From Planctomycetota bacterium (lineage in GTDB: Bacteria > Planctomycetota > Planctomycetia > Pirellulales > Lacipirellulaceae): DNA of 55,192 nt. A program made the position numbers and the translations under genes. The stretch lies in the NCBI GenBank assembly GCA_029259945.1, contig JAJDEF010000013.1, positions 1-55,192 on the forward strand. Reading direction: 5' to 3'. Below, piece after piece: positions 34,643-43,094 of this stretch (the stretch's first letter is position 1; each line of letters begins with the position of its first letter). The notes under the pieces are model-generated. The model did no database searches, was not told where the DNA came from, and worked only from the letters and a program-made list of their open reading frames with translations.

Positions 34643-35653
34643 ATGACATCTCGCCTTTCCCTTGCGATTTTTCTACTAGCAGCCCTCATCGCGGCTACGC
34701 CCCTCTCTGCTGATGAACCCTTCGTTCCCGGTACCGGAGTTAAGGTCGATCGCGTCGGCGACGACTTTGAAGATCTCGAGTGGGGCTACATCATGAACGG
34801 CAAGAAAGCCAGTCACGAGCAGGACGAAAATCAACGGGCACCGGGCGGAAAGTCTCGAAACGGTCGTTGGTACGAAAGTGCTCTACGAGGTCAGCCCGAT
34901 GCAATCAAACGAGTGCCAACCCCACCGGGCGGTATCGAAGGCAGCCGTGGCTCGATGTTTTTGGCCACACGTTTGTCAGGCATCCCCGGTAAAATTGCCG
35001 GCACACAAATGCAGGATGATTTGCTGATGGGTGTAGAAACTCGAGTCGGTCAGCCTGTGCCGGTCACTTGGCAGCCGAGTTGCACCGTTCGCGTCTACCT
35101 ACCTGAATTCGACCGTTGGGAAAATCGCACCGGTGCATCGTTTGGAATCCGCGCTGATATTCGCGGACGAGATCGCAAAGGCTCCGTCGAACCCTACTGG
35201 CCCGGTTTTTTCCTGCTCTTCCGTAGCGAAACCAGCAAGAAATTCGAGCAAGACTTTGCCCAAATCAGCGTCCGTGCGAAGCAAAATGGCCGCGATCTGG
35301 CTGGCCCGAAAATCTACAAGCCGGGCTGGTGGACTTTCGGCATGTCGTTCACCCCAGACGGGCAAGTCCACTACTACGCCAGCGAGGGCGTCGACGACCT
35401 CACCGAAGAAGATCACCTCTACTCAGGTTTTCCTTATGGCTCGCGTGCGCTGTATTTCGACAACTTCTTCTTCGACGTCGCGAATTGGGAAAATGGCCGG
35501 AACTGGTCGACCCCCTGGGTGGTCGACGACGTAAAATTCTTTGTCATTCCGCCCAAAGGCAAAACCTTGGCCCAACTTTACCGCAAACCTCGCGCAAAAG
35601 TGGCGAGAAGGCCGAGCCAAAATCCGATTCAACGATTCTTTGGCAGTCTCTAA
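34643..35653 (+). CDS. secreted protein of unknown function
   Basis: A 336-residue protein with a signal peptide (SRLSLAIFLLAALIAATP, cleavage near LSADE). I do not recognise the mature domain. It is rich in Trp, Gly and Asp with WYESALRGQPDAIKRVPTPP, TGASFGIRADIRGRDRKG and KPGWWTFGMSFTPDGQVHYY, and the central part looks beta-rich, possibly a lectin-like jelly roll. A basic tail (KPRAKVARRPSQ) ends it. It follows cbiX by 128 bases and precedes a degenerate gene fragment on the other strand. Confidence 0.78.
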   Translation: MTSRLSLAIFLLAALIAATPLSADEPFVPGTGVKVDRVGDDFEDLEWGYIMNGKKASHEQDENQRAPGGKSRNGRWYESALRGQPDAIKRVPTPPGGIEGSRGSMFLATRLSGIPGKIAGTQMQDDLLMGVETRVGQPVPVTWQPSCTVRVYLPEFDRWENRTGASFGIRADIRGRDRKGSVEPYWPGFFLLFRSETSKKFEQDFAQISVRAKQNGRDLAGPKIYKPGWWTFGMSFTPDGQVHYYASEGVDDLTEEDHLYSGFPYGSRALYFDNFFFDVANWENGRNWSTPWVVDDVKFFVIPPKGKTLAQLYRKPRAKVARRPSQNPIQRFFGSL

Positions 35654-35873
35654 CTCGAGTTGGGCTCCAGAGCCACCCTTCTAGCGATATTTTTCCCGCC
35701 GAGATATTGCCGTCAGCATCAATAGCGAAAATGCCGATTGTTCCGGCGGGCGGACAAAGGTTCCCTTTCCTCGAAGCAGCAAGACGATGAGACAGTGTCT
35801 CACTAACTTCGGCGGTCATGGATGGGCGGATCGTCACCGCTTGCCAGCGATCGAGGAAAGGATTTCGGAGCAA
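35646..35873 (-). pseudogene. remnant of an asparaginase-2 / isoaspartyl peptidase gene
   Basis: This minus-strand reading contains AGTIGIFAIDADGNISAG followed by GWLWSPTRVRD. It resembles the beta-subunit start of Ntn-type isoaspartyl peptidases and glycosylasparaginases, where the nucleophilic Thr opens a T-[IV]-G-x-[VF]-A-x-D-x-x-G-N motif followed by TSTGG and PGRVGD. Here TSTGG reads KISLEG and the PGRVGD-like part is altered. There is no alpha part upstream and the frame overlaps the end of the previous gene. It is best read as a decayed fragment. A chance match is possible. Confidence 0.45.
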
Positions 35874-36775
35874 TGCATAGGTTCAGATTCTCACAGAAGC
35901 TTGTATACAATTTCTTAGTTTCGTTACTGCTATTTCTAGTCACCCCTCCCGGACAATCGATTGCCGAGGATTGCAGCTACGGACCTTGCTCGTGTCAATC
36001 GCGTGGCACGCTTTTTCAATGGAGTTACGGCACAAGTTTTTCTGGTGGCCCCGACCTTTGCGAGCCATTGGTCACCGATCGTCCCGACTTCACCGAAGCA
36101 AGCTCGACCGTGGGGCTTGGTGTGGCACAGCTCGAAGTCGGCTATACCTACACCTTCGATAACGATGGCACCGATCAGACCATCAACCATTCCTATCCCG
36201 AGCCTCTGCTCCGTGTAGGTATCCTCGCCGATTGGCTTGAATTGCGAATCGGATGGAATTACGCAACTGAATCAATCAACGGTGTTCGTACTTCAGGTTC
36301 CGAAGACCTCTATCTCGGTTTCAAAATCGGCATCACCCCGCAAGAGGGCCTTTTGCCTGAAATGGCACTCATCCCCCAGATGATGGTTCCCGTCGGGCAC
36401 GATGCATTTTCTGGGAACGAGGTTTTGCCAGGGCTCAATTGGATCTACGGCTGGGAAGTCAACGACTTCATCTCCACCGCTGGCAGCACGCAATTGAATC
36501 GGGCGATCGATGGCACCTCCACCGATGCCTATACCGAACTTGCCCAATCTTGGACCATTGCCTATTCGTTGACAGATCGCTTAGGTGCCTACACCGAGTG
36601 GTACGGACTCATCCCCCACAGTGCAGATACCGAAAAAACGCAACATTACTTCAACGGAGGCATGACGGTACTCCTCAGTAATGACGTGCAGTGGGATATA
36701 CGAGCCGGGGTCGGCCTCAACGATGCGGCCGACGACTATTTCGTCGGAACAGGGCTATCCCTTCGCTTTCACTAA
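35873..36775 (+). CDS. outer-membrane beta-barrel (transporter-like) protein
   Basis: A 300-residue protein: signal peptide (KLVYNFLVSLLLFLVTPPGQ), then a cysteine-containing DCSYGPCSC start of the mature protein and CEPLVTDRPDFTEASSTVGL, the entry motif of the Phenol_MetA_deg-like transporter family. The rest alternates in strands (AQLEVGYTYTFDN, LELRIGWNYATES, VQWDIRAGVGLNDA) and ends with a terminal aromatic (SLRFH), typical of outer-membrane barrels. Start ATG 35873 is set by CGGAG just before it; the frame is open 17 codons upstream. The substrate is unknown. Confidence 0.85.
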   Translation: MHRFRFSQKLVYNFLVSLLLFLVTPPGQSIAEDCSYGPCSCQSRGTLFQWSYGTSFSGGPDLCEPLVTDRPDFTEASSTVGLGVAQLEVGYTYTFDNDGTDQTINHSYPEPLLRVGILADWLELRIGWNYATESINGVRTSGSEDLYLGFKIGITPQEGLLPEMALIPQMMVPVGHDAFSGNEVLPGLNWIYGWEVNDFISTAGSTQLNRAIDGTSTDAYTELAQSWTIAYSLTDRLGAYTEWYGLIPHSADTEKTQHYFNGGMTVLLSNDVQWDIRAGVGLNDAADDYFVGTGLSLRFH

Positions 36776-36839
36776 TCGAAACGGATGCAGGGGTTGCTTG
36801 AGGCGGGGGAATGTTGACAATCGGGACGCAGAAGAATAT

Positions 36840-36857
36840 CTCCTCGCTTTCGAGGAG
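36840..36857 (+). other. hairpin between barrel gene and cysK
   Basis: CTCCTCG CTTT CGAGGAG is a seven-base perfect stem followed by TTTCCC. It is 36 bases before the cysK start, so it may end the barrel transcript or sit in the cysK leader. Confidence 0.45.
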
Positions 36858-36892
36858 TTTCCCGCTCGCGTACTCGAACGTCAGGTGCCCTC

Positions 36893-37834
36893 ATGCCACG
36901 AAATAAGACCTACCAAAACGCCGCCGAGGCGGTTGGCGAAACTCCCATGATTCGCATCAACCGGTTGGTGCCCGAGGGGCATGCCACGGTCTTCGCCAAA
37001 TGCGAGTTCTTTCAGCCCCTAAACAGCGTGAAAGACCGTATCGGTGCTGCGATGATCGCCGCCGGTGAGCGTGACGGAAAAATCAACGCCGATACCCGTA
37101 TTTTTGAGCCGACCAGCGGCAACACAGGAATTGCTTTGGCCTTTGTTTGTGCGGCCAAAGGATACCACCTCACACTCACCATGCCTGAGTCGATGTCGGT
37201 CGAACGTCGTGCCTTGCTACGAGCAATGGGCGCCGATCTGGTACTCACCCCTGCTGCTGGTGGGATGAAAGCCGCCATCGAGAAAGCGGGCGAACTTACC
37301 GCTGCCGGCGACAACACTTTTTTACCTCAGCAATTCGAGAATCCCGCCAATCCAGCGATTCACGAATCCACCACCGGCCCTGAAATTTGGGAAGACTCGG
37401 GCCACGCGATCGACGCCATTGTCGCGGGCGTAGGTACCGGCGGGACGATCACCGGCGCAAGTCGTTTTTTGAAGAAGCAAAATTCTGATTTCAAAGCGAT
37501 TGCCGTCGAGCCCGTCGATTCGCCCGTCATTGGCGGTGGAGCCCCTGGCCCTCATAAAATCCAAGGCATCGGCGCCGGGTTTATCCCCAAGAATCTCGAC
37601 ACGTCGATCGTCGACGAAGTGGTGACCGTGAGCAACGAAGAAGCTTTCCTCTGGGCTCGTCGTTTGGCAAAAGAAGAAGGTATCATGGCCGGTATTTCCA
37701 GCGGGGCAAACATGTGTGCCGCCGCCAAACTGGCCGCCCGGCCCGAGTATGCTGGCAAACGGATCGTGACCATCATGTGCAGCCTAGGCGAGCGCTATCT
37801 CTCGACTCCGCTGTTCGAAGGCCTGACCGGCTAA
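36893..37834 (+). CDS. cysK: cysteine synthase (O-acetylserine sulfhydrylase)
   Basis: A 313-residue PLP enzyme of fold type II. The Schiff-base lysine is K47 in NSVKDRIG, the substrate loop TSGNTG is at residues 74-79, and the phosphate-binding glycine loop GVGTGGTITG is near 180. It makes cysteine from O-acetylserine and sulfide. Its stop codon abuts the ATG of lipA with no gap, so the two genes are translationally coupled. Cysteine supplies sulfur for Fe-S clusters, which LipA consumes. Confidence 0.96.
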   Translation: MPRNKTYQNAAEAVGETPMIRINRLVPEGHATVFAKCEFFQPLNSVKDRIGAAMIAAGERDGKINADTRIFEPTSGNTGIALAFVCAAKGYHLTLTMPESMSVERRALLRAMGADLVLTPAAGGMKAAIEKAGELTAAGDNTFLPQQFENPANPAIHESTTGPEIWEDSGHAIDAIVAGVGTGGTITGASRFLKKQNSDFKAIAVEPVDSPVIGGGAPGPHKIQGIGAGFIPKNLDTSIVDEVVTVSNEEAFLWARRLAKEEGIMAGISSGANMCAAAKLAARPEYAGKRIVTIMCSLGERYLSTPLFEGLTG

Positions 37835-38818
37835 ATGAAAAAAGCTGTCGTCCCTAATTCCCGTGGCACCTTGCCAAGCGGACACGCGCGCTTGCCCGAG
37901 TGGCTTCGCGTCAACCTGCCGGCTGGGCGATCGCAGGCGACCTTCAACGGCACGCTCCAGGTGGTCCAAGGCAACGAACTGCACACCGTGTGCGAAGAAG
38001 CCGGCTGCCCAAATGTTCACGACTGCTGGGCACGTGGCACCGCAACATTTATGGTTGCCGGCAAGCAATGCACGCGCGGCTGCCGCTTTTGCTCGGTCGA
38101 AACCCTCAAGCAGCCCGACCCGCTCGACACCAACGAACCCGAACGATTGGCCGATGCGGTCGAGCGAATGGGATTGGCCCACGTGGTTATCACCGTGGTC
38201 AATCGCGATGATTTATCCGACGGTGGCGCAGACCATTACAAACGCTGTGTCGCGGCAATTCATCGCCGCTTGCCCGAAACCACCATTGAATTACTCTGCA
38301 GCGATCTCGAAGGAAATGGGCAAGCGCTAACCCACCTGCTCGACGAAATTCCACTGCGTGTATTTGCCCACAACGTCGAGTGTGTGCCACGACTTGACAG
38401 TGCCGTCCGCGATCCCAAAGCTTCGTTTGCCCAAAGTTTAGAAGTGCTTCGCAGGGCCAAGCAGCTTCGCGACGATCTTTGGACGAAGAGCAGCCTCATG
38501 GTCGGCTTGGGCGAAACCGATGCAGAAATTACCGACGCCCTTCTTCAACTTCGAGACGTCGGCGTCGAGCTAGTCACCCTGGGACAATACTTAGCCCCAG
38601 GACGCTCAACCGCAAGGTTTATACCCGTCGAGCGCTATGTCACTCCCGGGCAATTCGAAAAATGGGCCGACGAAGCAAGAGCGATGGGCTTCCGCGGCGT
38701 CGCATCGGGGCCGCTGGTACGAAGCTCCTATCGGGCAGGCACGCTGCTCGAAGAAGCAGAAACAGGCCAACGCCTCGTTCAGCTAGCGCCCGCTGAAAAT
38801 AGTTCAAAAGCCGTCTGA
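37835..38818 (+). CDS. lipA: lipoyl synthase
   Basis: A 327-residue radical SAM enzyme. The auxiliary cluster ligands are C53-x4-C58-x5-C64 and the radical SAM motif is C79-x3-C83-x2-C86; the C-terminal RSSY that supplies the serine ligand is present. LipA inserts two sulfurs at C6 and C8 of the octanoyl group, destroying its own auxiliary cluster in the process. It starts at the base right after the cysK stop. LipB is not in the window. Confidence 0.97.
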   Translation: MKKAVVPNSRGTLPSGHARLPEWLRVNLPAGRSQATFNGTLQVVQGNELHTVCEEAGCPNVHDCWARGTATFMVAGKQCTRGCRFCSVETLKQPDPLDTNEPERLADAVERMGLAHVVITVVNRDDLSDGGADHYKRCVAAIHRRLPETTIELLCSDLEGNGQALTHLLDEIPLRVFAHNVECVPRLDSAVRDPKASFAQSLEVLRRAKQLRDDLWTKSSLMVGLGETDAEITDALLQLRDVGVELVTLGQYLAPGRSTARFIPVERYVTPGQFEKWADEARAMGFRGVASGPLVRSSYRAGTLLEEAETGQRLVQLAPAENSSKAV

Positions 38819-38839
38819 CCGCAGGTCTTTCGATTGCTG

Positions 38840-38868
38840 TTCGCCGTGTCGCTCATCCTCGGTATAAT
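38840..38868 (+). promoter_or_regulatory. candidate sigma70-type promoter before the winged-helix gene
   Basis: TTCGCC (38840-38845) and TATAAT (38863-38868) are spaced by 17 bases. The -10 box is perfect, the -35 box is poor. It is about 150 bases before the small winged-helix gene, leaving a long leader. Confidence 0.4.
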
Positions 38869-39018
38869 CGTCACAAGCAGCCAGTCGCGGCGATCCTTGC
38901 TATTTTCGTTGCCAAGTGAAGGGTGAGCCGGCACGCATGACGTCCCATACTTACACAGACCTAAATTTTCTACCCGTTACGAATAAACACCATCCTTGAA
39001 AATTGAGGAGTTCCTTCC

Positions 39019-39240
39019 ATGGCAACAATCGAAGCGGAATCCGCTACCTTAGAAATTGGAATCACAGCAGGCCAAGTTTGGCAATTGCTCGACGAGACCG
39101 GGCCACTCAAGATCACCAAACTCATCAAACAGGTCGACGCACCACGCGATCAAGTGATGCAAGCAATCGGCTGGCTCGCACGCGAAGAAAAAATCAACAT
39201 CGAAGAACAATCCCGAGCCCGCGTGATCAGCCTGATCTAG
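39019..39240 (+). CDS. small winged-helix protein (DUF2582-like)
   Basis: A 73-residue one-domain protein: ITAGQVWQLLDETGPLKITK then QAIGWLAREEKINIEE, the pattern of the DUF2582 winged-helix family. Ribosome binding site TTGAGGAG is ten bases upstream. The recognition helix region (LIKQVDAPRDQVMQ) is compatible with DNA binding, but members of this family have no proven target. It stands alone between lipA and a hairpin-rich convergent intergenic region. Confidence 0.85.
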   Translation: MATIEAESATLEIGITAGQVWQLLDETGPLKITKLIKQVDAPRDQVMQAIGWLAREEKINIEEQSRARVISLI

Positions 39241-39581
39241 GGCGTTGCCGGTTCAAAAATATCACTTTGTGAACACCAAACGGGTGGCACCGACACTTGT
39301 CTGGGAACCGCCCCATCTTCATCACCAACTTAGCCGGACATGTGTCGATTTGCGTAGCACAAGAGGCTTAACCCAGATGTAAGCGGTGTTTGCCTCTCGT
39401 GCTTCGCACACCGTACGATCAATCAAAAGAGCAAGAAGAAAAGATTTACCACAGAGGACGCAGAGCAGCACAGAGTGTCTGAAAATGAGCTTCTCTCAGT
39501 GTTCTCTGTGCCCTCTGTGGTTAAGTTATTTTTGTTTTATTTCAGACAATTGTGACTTTGCAGTTCGCCCTGCAAAACTCC
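39241..39581. other. 341-base convergent intergenic region with two inverted repeats
   Basis: It separates the winged-helix gene (+) and the 879-residue secreted protein (-). It holds two dispersed-type hairpins: TGCGTAGCACAAGAGGC (39351-39367) paired with GCCTCTCGTGCTTCGCA (39392-39408), and the CTCTGTGG-type element at 39448-39521. No gene is evident. Confidence 0.7.
39448..39521. repeat. CTCTGTGG-type inverted repeat
   Basis: ACCACAGAGG (39448-39457) pairs with CCTCTGTGGT (39512-39521), and CACAGAG inside the left arm pairs with CTCTGTG in the right. A related element lies at 10406-10467. Elements of this kind recur in intergenic DNA of several phyla, including planctomycetes. Confidence 0.75.
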
Positions 39582-42221
39582 CTACGGCACTGCCGCCCCG
39601 GTCATCCTGATTTCTAGATGCGATTTCAACGATTCGTCGGTGAGGGTCAAATCGCCCTGGAAACCGCGGAACCAAGTAAGCAGCGGTAGATAAAAGTCGT
39701 CGGGTACTTCCGTAAGTAAAAATCGGTTCTTTTTTGGAAATGCCGACGACGACCAAACTTCTAGGCCGAGGTCGGGAGCATAGAGCTGATACTCGCCGCC
39801 CAACGGACAGACAAACTTTCCGTCGACAAGCCGTTCGGCCAGTTCGCGGCATTCAAACCTCGGCACGTGCAATTGATTCGCCAAAGTGTTCATCAGTCGG
39901 CTGGCTGCTACGGAGGTATCACGCGCTCGCATATATCCGAAAGCGTTTACTACCTCGGCAATTTTTTTGTCCGAGAGATTGTCAACGCGAAGTCGAATTT
40001 GTGCCGGCCGTTCGGCGGGAATCAATTCGATTTGCGGCAAAACCTGCTCGATCACCTCAGGTTTAAACGACAAGAGCAGAAAGTCGTCTTGCCCTGCCTG
40101 CCAGACTTGTTCGCCCACTTGCTCAGGCTGGTCGCTCGCCGGAGCTTGCGGCCCGGCAAACATGGCGAGCAATCCGGGCTTAGGCCAGGCGCCCAGGTAT
40201 CCGCGAATGAGTTCGGTGGGCGTAGCATCAGCAACGACCGCTCCTCGCTTGATCGCCAAGGGCGATCGAAAATCTCGCAATCCACCGAATAGAAGATGCG
40301 GTTGGCTATCGCCGCCCACGAGCGGAACCGGAACATCAAGCACCGCCTGTGCCGTCACCACATCCCCCTCGACTTCTTGCAACTCTTGATCCGAAGGTTC
40401 CCCCAACATATCGGCAAGTGAACCAAGTTTGAGTCTACCAAGCGGCGAAACCAACACGTCGACAACCATCGTTTCGCCGGCTTCGTCTACGGCTCGCTTT
40501 GCGCCGATCGCTATGGGCGGCATCTGACCAATGTCAGCTTGAAAACGTTCGATAAATTTTTGGTAGGCCGTAAGTTCTTCCGCCGTGGCCTGGTGGACGA
40601 GCATGTCGGCAACAGGAATATAGTATCCTGGTCGCCCACGGTGAGAATCGATCACCCCCGACTCGGTTTCGAGGAGTTGACTTTCGTCAATTCGAGTTGC
40701 AAAACCGGCAGGTAGAATATCGGTCTCGATTAATTGCTCGCGAGTCACCGCAGCGAGCCCTTCTGTGATTGCCGCCCGACGGGCAAGCTCGAGCAAATGC
40801 GATTCGCGGGCCGATCGAACACGGCGGCGGGTTTCAATACGGTATTGAGGGCTGCACAAATTTTGGAAAAACTTCGGCGAGATAAACGCGAAAATCGTAT
40901 CGTCCCGTTCCACCGGCATTTGCTGGCGAGCATTTATAAAACTGGGTAGCGCCGCCAACGGTCGGGTGCCCTGCCCTGCTTCTAAAAACCTTTCCGCCAA
41001 AGTGCGTGAAGTGGTCACCAAGTGAAAATCGTCGGCCTGGGCATAGTATGACCGCACCCGCCCATCCGGCGTAGCAATCAGCGAGACCTCTTGCCCAGCA
41101 AGCTCGATCGTCGTTTCCTCGGCATCGTCAAACTCAGTCAGCGCGGTACGACGTTGGTTCGTTAAATCCTGCGATAGCAGAAAGCTATTCTTTGCTTCGA
41201 AAAGAATCCCAATCCCCGCACCTTGCGCGACATACGGATCGAGCCCGATAATCGCCGCATCGGCGATGACCTGAGGACCAAGGATTTTCGCCAGCACCGA
41301 TTCTTTCAGCGAAAGCTGCTGCTGGATTCGCTTGGAACTCGCCCGATCAATCCCGCGTCGAGCAATCATGTTGCCAAGGTCGCCCTGCCATTTTTTGTTG
41401 AGATCTCGAAACCAGAGGTAGTTGGTGAAATTTCCGAACCGAAGATAAAAACATTCTTCGGGGACGTGCGTAGCAATGGCTTCGACCGCAACTCCCTCTA
41501 GCCCTTCTTCGGATATCTCTGGCTGCGCCCAAACCACGGGATCAGGCAAAGGGTGTATCTCGAATTCACCATTCGCGTGCTGTAGCATCTCTACGTCAAT
41601 CCGAAGCTGATGCGACTCGTTCACCAGCAGTTCATCAAAAGCGCTTACCTTTTTCTGCTTACTCCACGGCAGGATGCTTCGCTTGCTCTCAGGCAGTGTT
41701 TTTCCTAAGCGGCGTGCTAGGCTGGCCGTCAAAAAGTTTTCTGCGATCGGCGGATACTGCGGATCTTTTTGCAGCCGTTGCCAATAGCCCGAGTATTGGC
41801 TCCACCACTCATCAAGCAACTCGCGATGCGCCGCCTCGTTGTTCACTGGCTTCACCCGTACCGCTTGCTCAACCGGAGTAAAGGGGTAAAGGTCGAAGGG
41901 CTCATCTCCTCGAAACAAATAGTAAATCGTCACGGTCCGTGGCGTTTCGATTTCGAGCAATTGCCGCAGCAGCCGACGCCCTGGCTCTTCTTTGAGCACG
42001 GGATACATCACCCGATCGTTTTCGCCGATGACGGTAAAACGCTCATCGCTCAACGGGATCGCCTTCTCGCCACGAAGAACATCGATGGTCACTTTTCCCA
42101 CCCCAAAGGGCTGCCCTAGATAGGCTTCCGAACGTGGAGCCGAAACAGCCAGTTGGGCAGGGGCTAAAAGTACGATTGCTGTAATAATAAACGGGCGCAA
42201 AAAAACAGGGTCTCGAAACAT
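39582..42221 (-). CDS. large secreted protein of unknown function
   Basis: An 879-residue protein with a signal peptide (RPFIITAIVLLAPAQLAVSA). I do not recognise any domain. Visible features are TVTIYYLFRGDEPFDLYPFT near residue 105, HVPEECFYLRFGNFTNYLWF near 250, and a C-terminal part with LANQLHVPRFECRELAERLV and FVCPLGGEYQLYAPD near 810, the last two bearing the only paired cysteines. Start ATG 42221 is preferred over 42257 because AAGAGG lies eight bases upstream and the signal peptide begins there. It is the last gene on the minus strand after the pilus/secretion operon and could be a substrate or periplasmic partner, which is inference. Confidence 0.75.
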   Translation of the reverse strand: MFRDPVFLRPFIITAIVLLAPAQLAVSAPRSEAYLGQPFGVGKVTIDVLRGEKAIPLSDERFTVIGENDRVMYPVLKEEPGRRLLRQLLEIETPRTVTIYYLFRGDEPFDLYPFTPVEQAVRVKPVNNEAAHRELLDEWWSQYSGYWQRLQKDPQYPPIAENFLTASLARRLGKTLPESKRSILPWSKQKKVSAFDELLVNESHQLRIDVEMLQHANGEFEIHPLPDPVVWAQPEISEEGLEGVAVEAIATHVPEECFYLRFGNFTNYLWFRDLNKKWQGDLGNMIARRGIDRASSKRIQQQLSLKESVLAKILGPQVIADAAIIGLDPYVAQGAGIGILFEAKNSFLLSQDLTNQRRTALTEFDDAEETTIELAGQEVSLIATPDGRVRSYYAQADDFHLVTTSRTLAERFLEAGQGTRPLAALPSFINARQQMPVERDDTIFAFISPKFFQNLCSPQYRIETRRRVRSARESHLLELARRAAITEGLAAVTREQLIETDILPAGFATRIDESQLLETESGVIDSHRGRPGYYIPVADMLVHQATAEELTAYQKFIERFQADIGQMPPIAIGAKRAVDEAGETMVVDVLVSPLGRLKLGSLADMLGEPSDQELQEVEGDVVTAQAVLDVPVPLVGGDSQPHLLFGGLRDFRSPLAIKRGAVVADATPTELIRGYLGAWPKPGLLAMFAGPQAPASDQPEQVGEQVWQAGQDDFLLLSFKPEVIEQVLPQIELIPAERPAQIRLRVDNLSDKKIAEVVNAFGYMRARDTSVAASRLMNTLANQLHVPRFECRELAERLVDGKFVCPLGGEYQLYAPDLGLEVWSSSAFPKKNRFLLTEVPDDFYLPLLTWFRGFQGDLTLTDESLKSHLEIRMTGAAVP

Positions 42222-42357
42222 CAAAGAGCCTCTTGGGGATTTTAGCAGAAGCAACACGGCGAAGAACGAACCATGCTACTAGGCCGCGAGCTATAGGGAC
42301 AGGGACCGGACGCAATTTGCTTTGAATTACGCCAATTGCAGAAAATGGCGCCCTAGA

Positions 42358-42380
42358 TAGCCCGGTCATCCTGGCCGGGA
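42358..42380. repeat. REP-like palindrome, family A copy 3
   Basis: TAGCCCGGTCATCCTGGCCG, forward orientation, one arm mismatch (T for C). It lies between the PilP-like lipoprotein and the large secreted protein. Confidence 0.85.
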
Positions 42381-42407
42381 GTGTCGAAGCACACGCACCA
42401 ACTCAAG

Positions 42408-42938
42408 TCAATTCTCAAGCGATGCTTGCCAGCGCTGACGGCCCCGCTGTAAGACCACAGCAGGAGGCTGAATCGATATGACTTCGATCTCTGCGACTTT
42501 GTTGCCCACCTCGAGTGGACTGACCATCCCGTCAATCGAAAGCACCACTTGCTGGGAATCGACGTTCACAAAGCCAAGCAACTCGACGGCACTTTCAATG
42601 TTTCCGGGCGTCGCGGCAAAGCTACCTCCCTGACGTTTAGGAATCCTGAACAAGTCAACTCGATCGGGGAATGGCGCGTGGTACGCCAAAGTTTCGGTGG
42701 GCTTGCTGACTTGATCGAGCGTACTGACGGGCAAGTCGTCAGTCGCACTTGTCGACTCTTCGTCCGGCTGTTCAGTTACCGGAGTTTCTTCCTCAACAGC
42801 TGGTTGAGAGGTTACCGGTTCAATACTAGGCGACTCTGTTGGAGTCGCATCCGGCGCGACTTCTTCGCCACATCCGGCAAATAAACAGACCGCGATGCCA
42901 AGGCAAACGGCTATTGCGACTCGAAATTGCAAGAACAT
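42408..42938 (-). CDS. PilP-like pilus/secretion lipoprotein
   Basis: A 176-residue lipoprotein: signal peptide with lipobox LFAGC, a long acidic Pro/Thr/Glu-rich linker (residues about 25-90), then a small beta domain with VELLGFVNVDSQQVVLSIDG and GNKVAEIEVISIQPPAVVLQ. This linker-plus-beta-domain layout fits PilP/GspC-HR domains, which couple the inner-membrane alignment complex to the secretin. It directly follows the secretin gene. Sequence identity to PilP is weak, so the call depends on layout and position. Confidence 0.72.
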   Translation of the reverse strand: MFLQFRVAIAVCLGIAVCLFAGCGEEVAPDATPTESPSIEPVTSQPAVEEETPVTEQPDEESTSATDDLPVSTLDQVSKPTETLAYHAPFPDRVDLFRIPKRQGGSFAATPGNIESAVELLGFVNVDSQQVVLSIDGMVSPLEVGNKVAEIEVISIQPPAVVLQRGRQRWQASLEN

Positions 42939-42967
42939 ATCTGAGTGTCCAGCGAACGTAAATTTCT

Positions 42968-42979
42968 GGGGGGGGGGGG
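42968..42979. repeat. G12 homopolymer between secretin and PilP-like gene
   Basis: Twelve consecutive G (C on the coding strand) lie about 30 bases upstream of the PilP-like start and 115 bases after the secretin stop. Tracts of this length often vary in length by slippage. Confidence 0.97.
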
Positions 42980-43094
42980 AAGCGAACTATCTTGTCCGCT
43001 GAAATCTACGTCACTCTGAGCCAAACGAATTGCCAGACACGCACTGCATTGATCTAGGGATGGTAAGAATAAGGCTCATCCACACGCAAAATCA

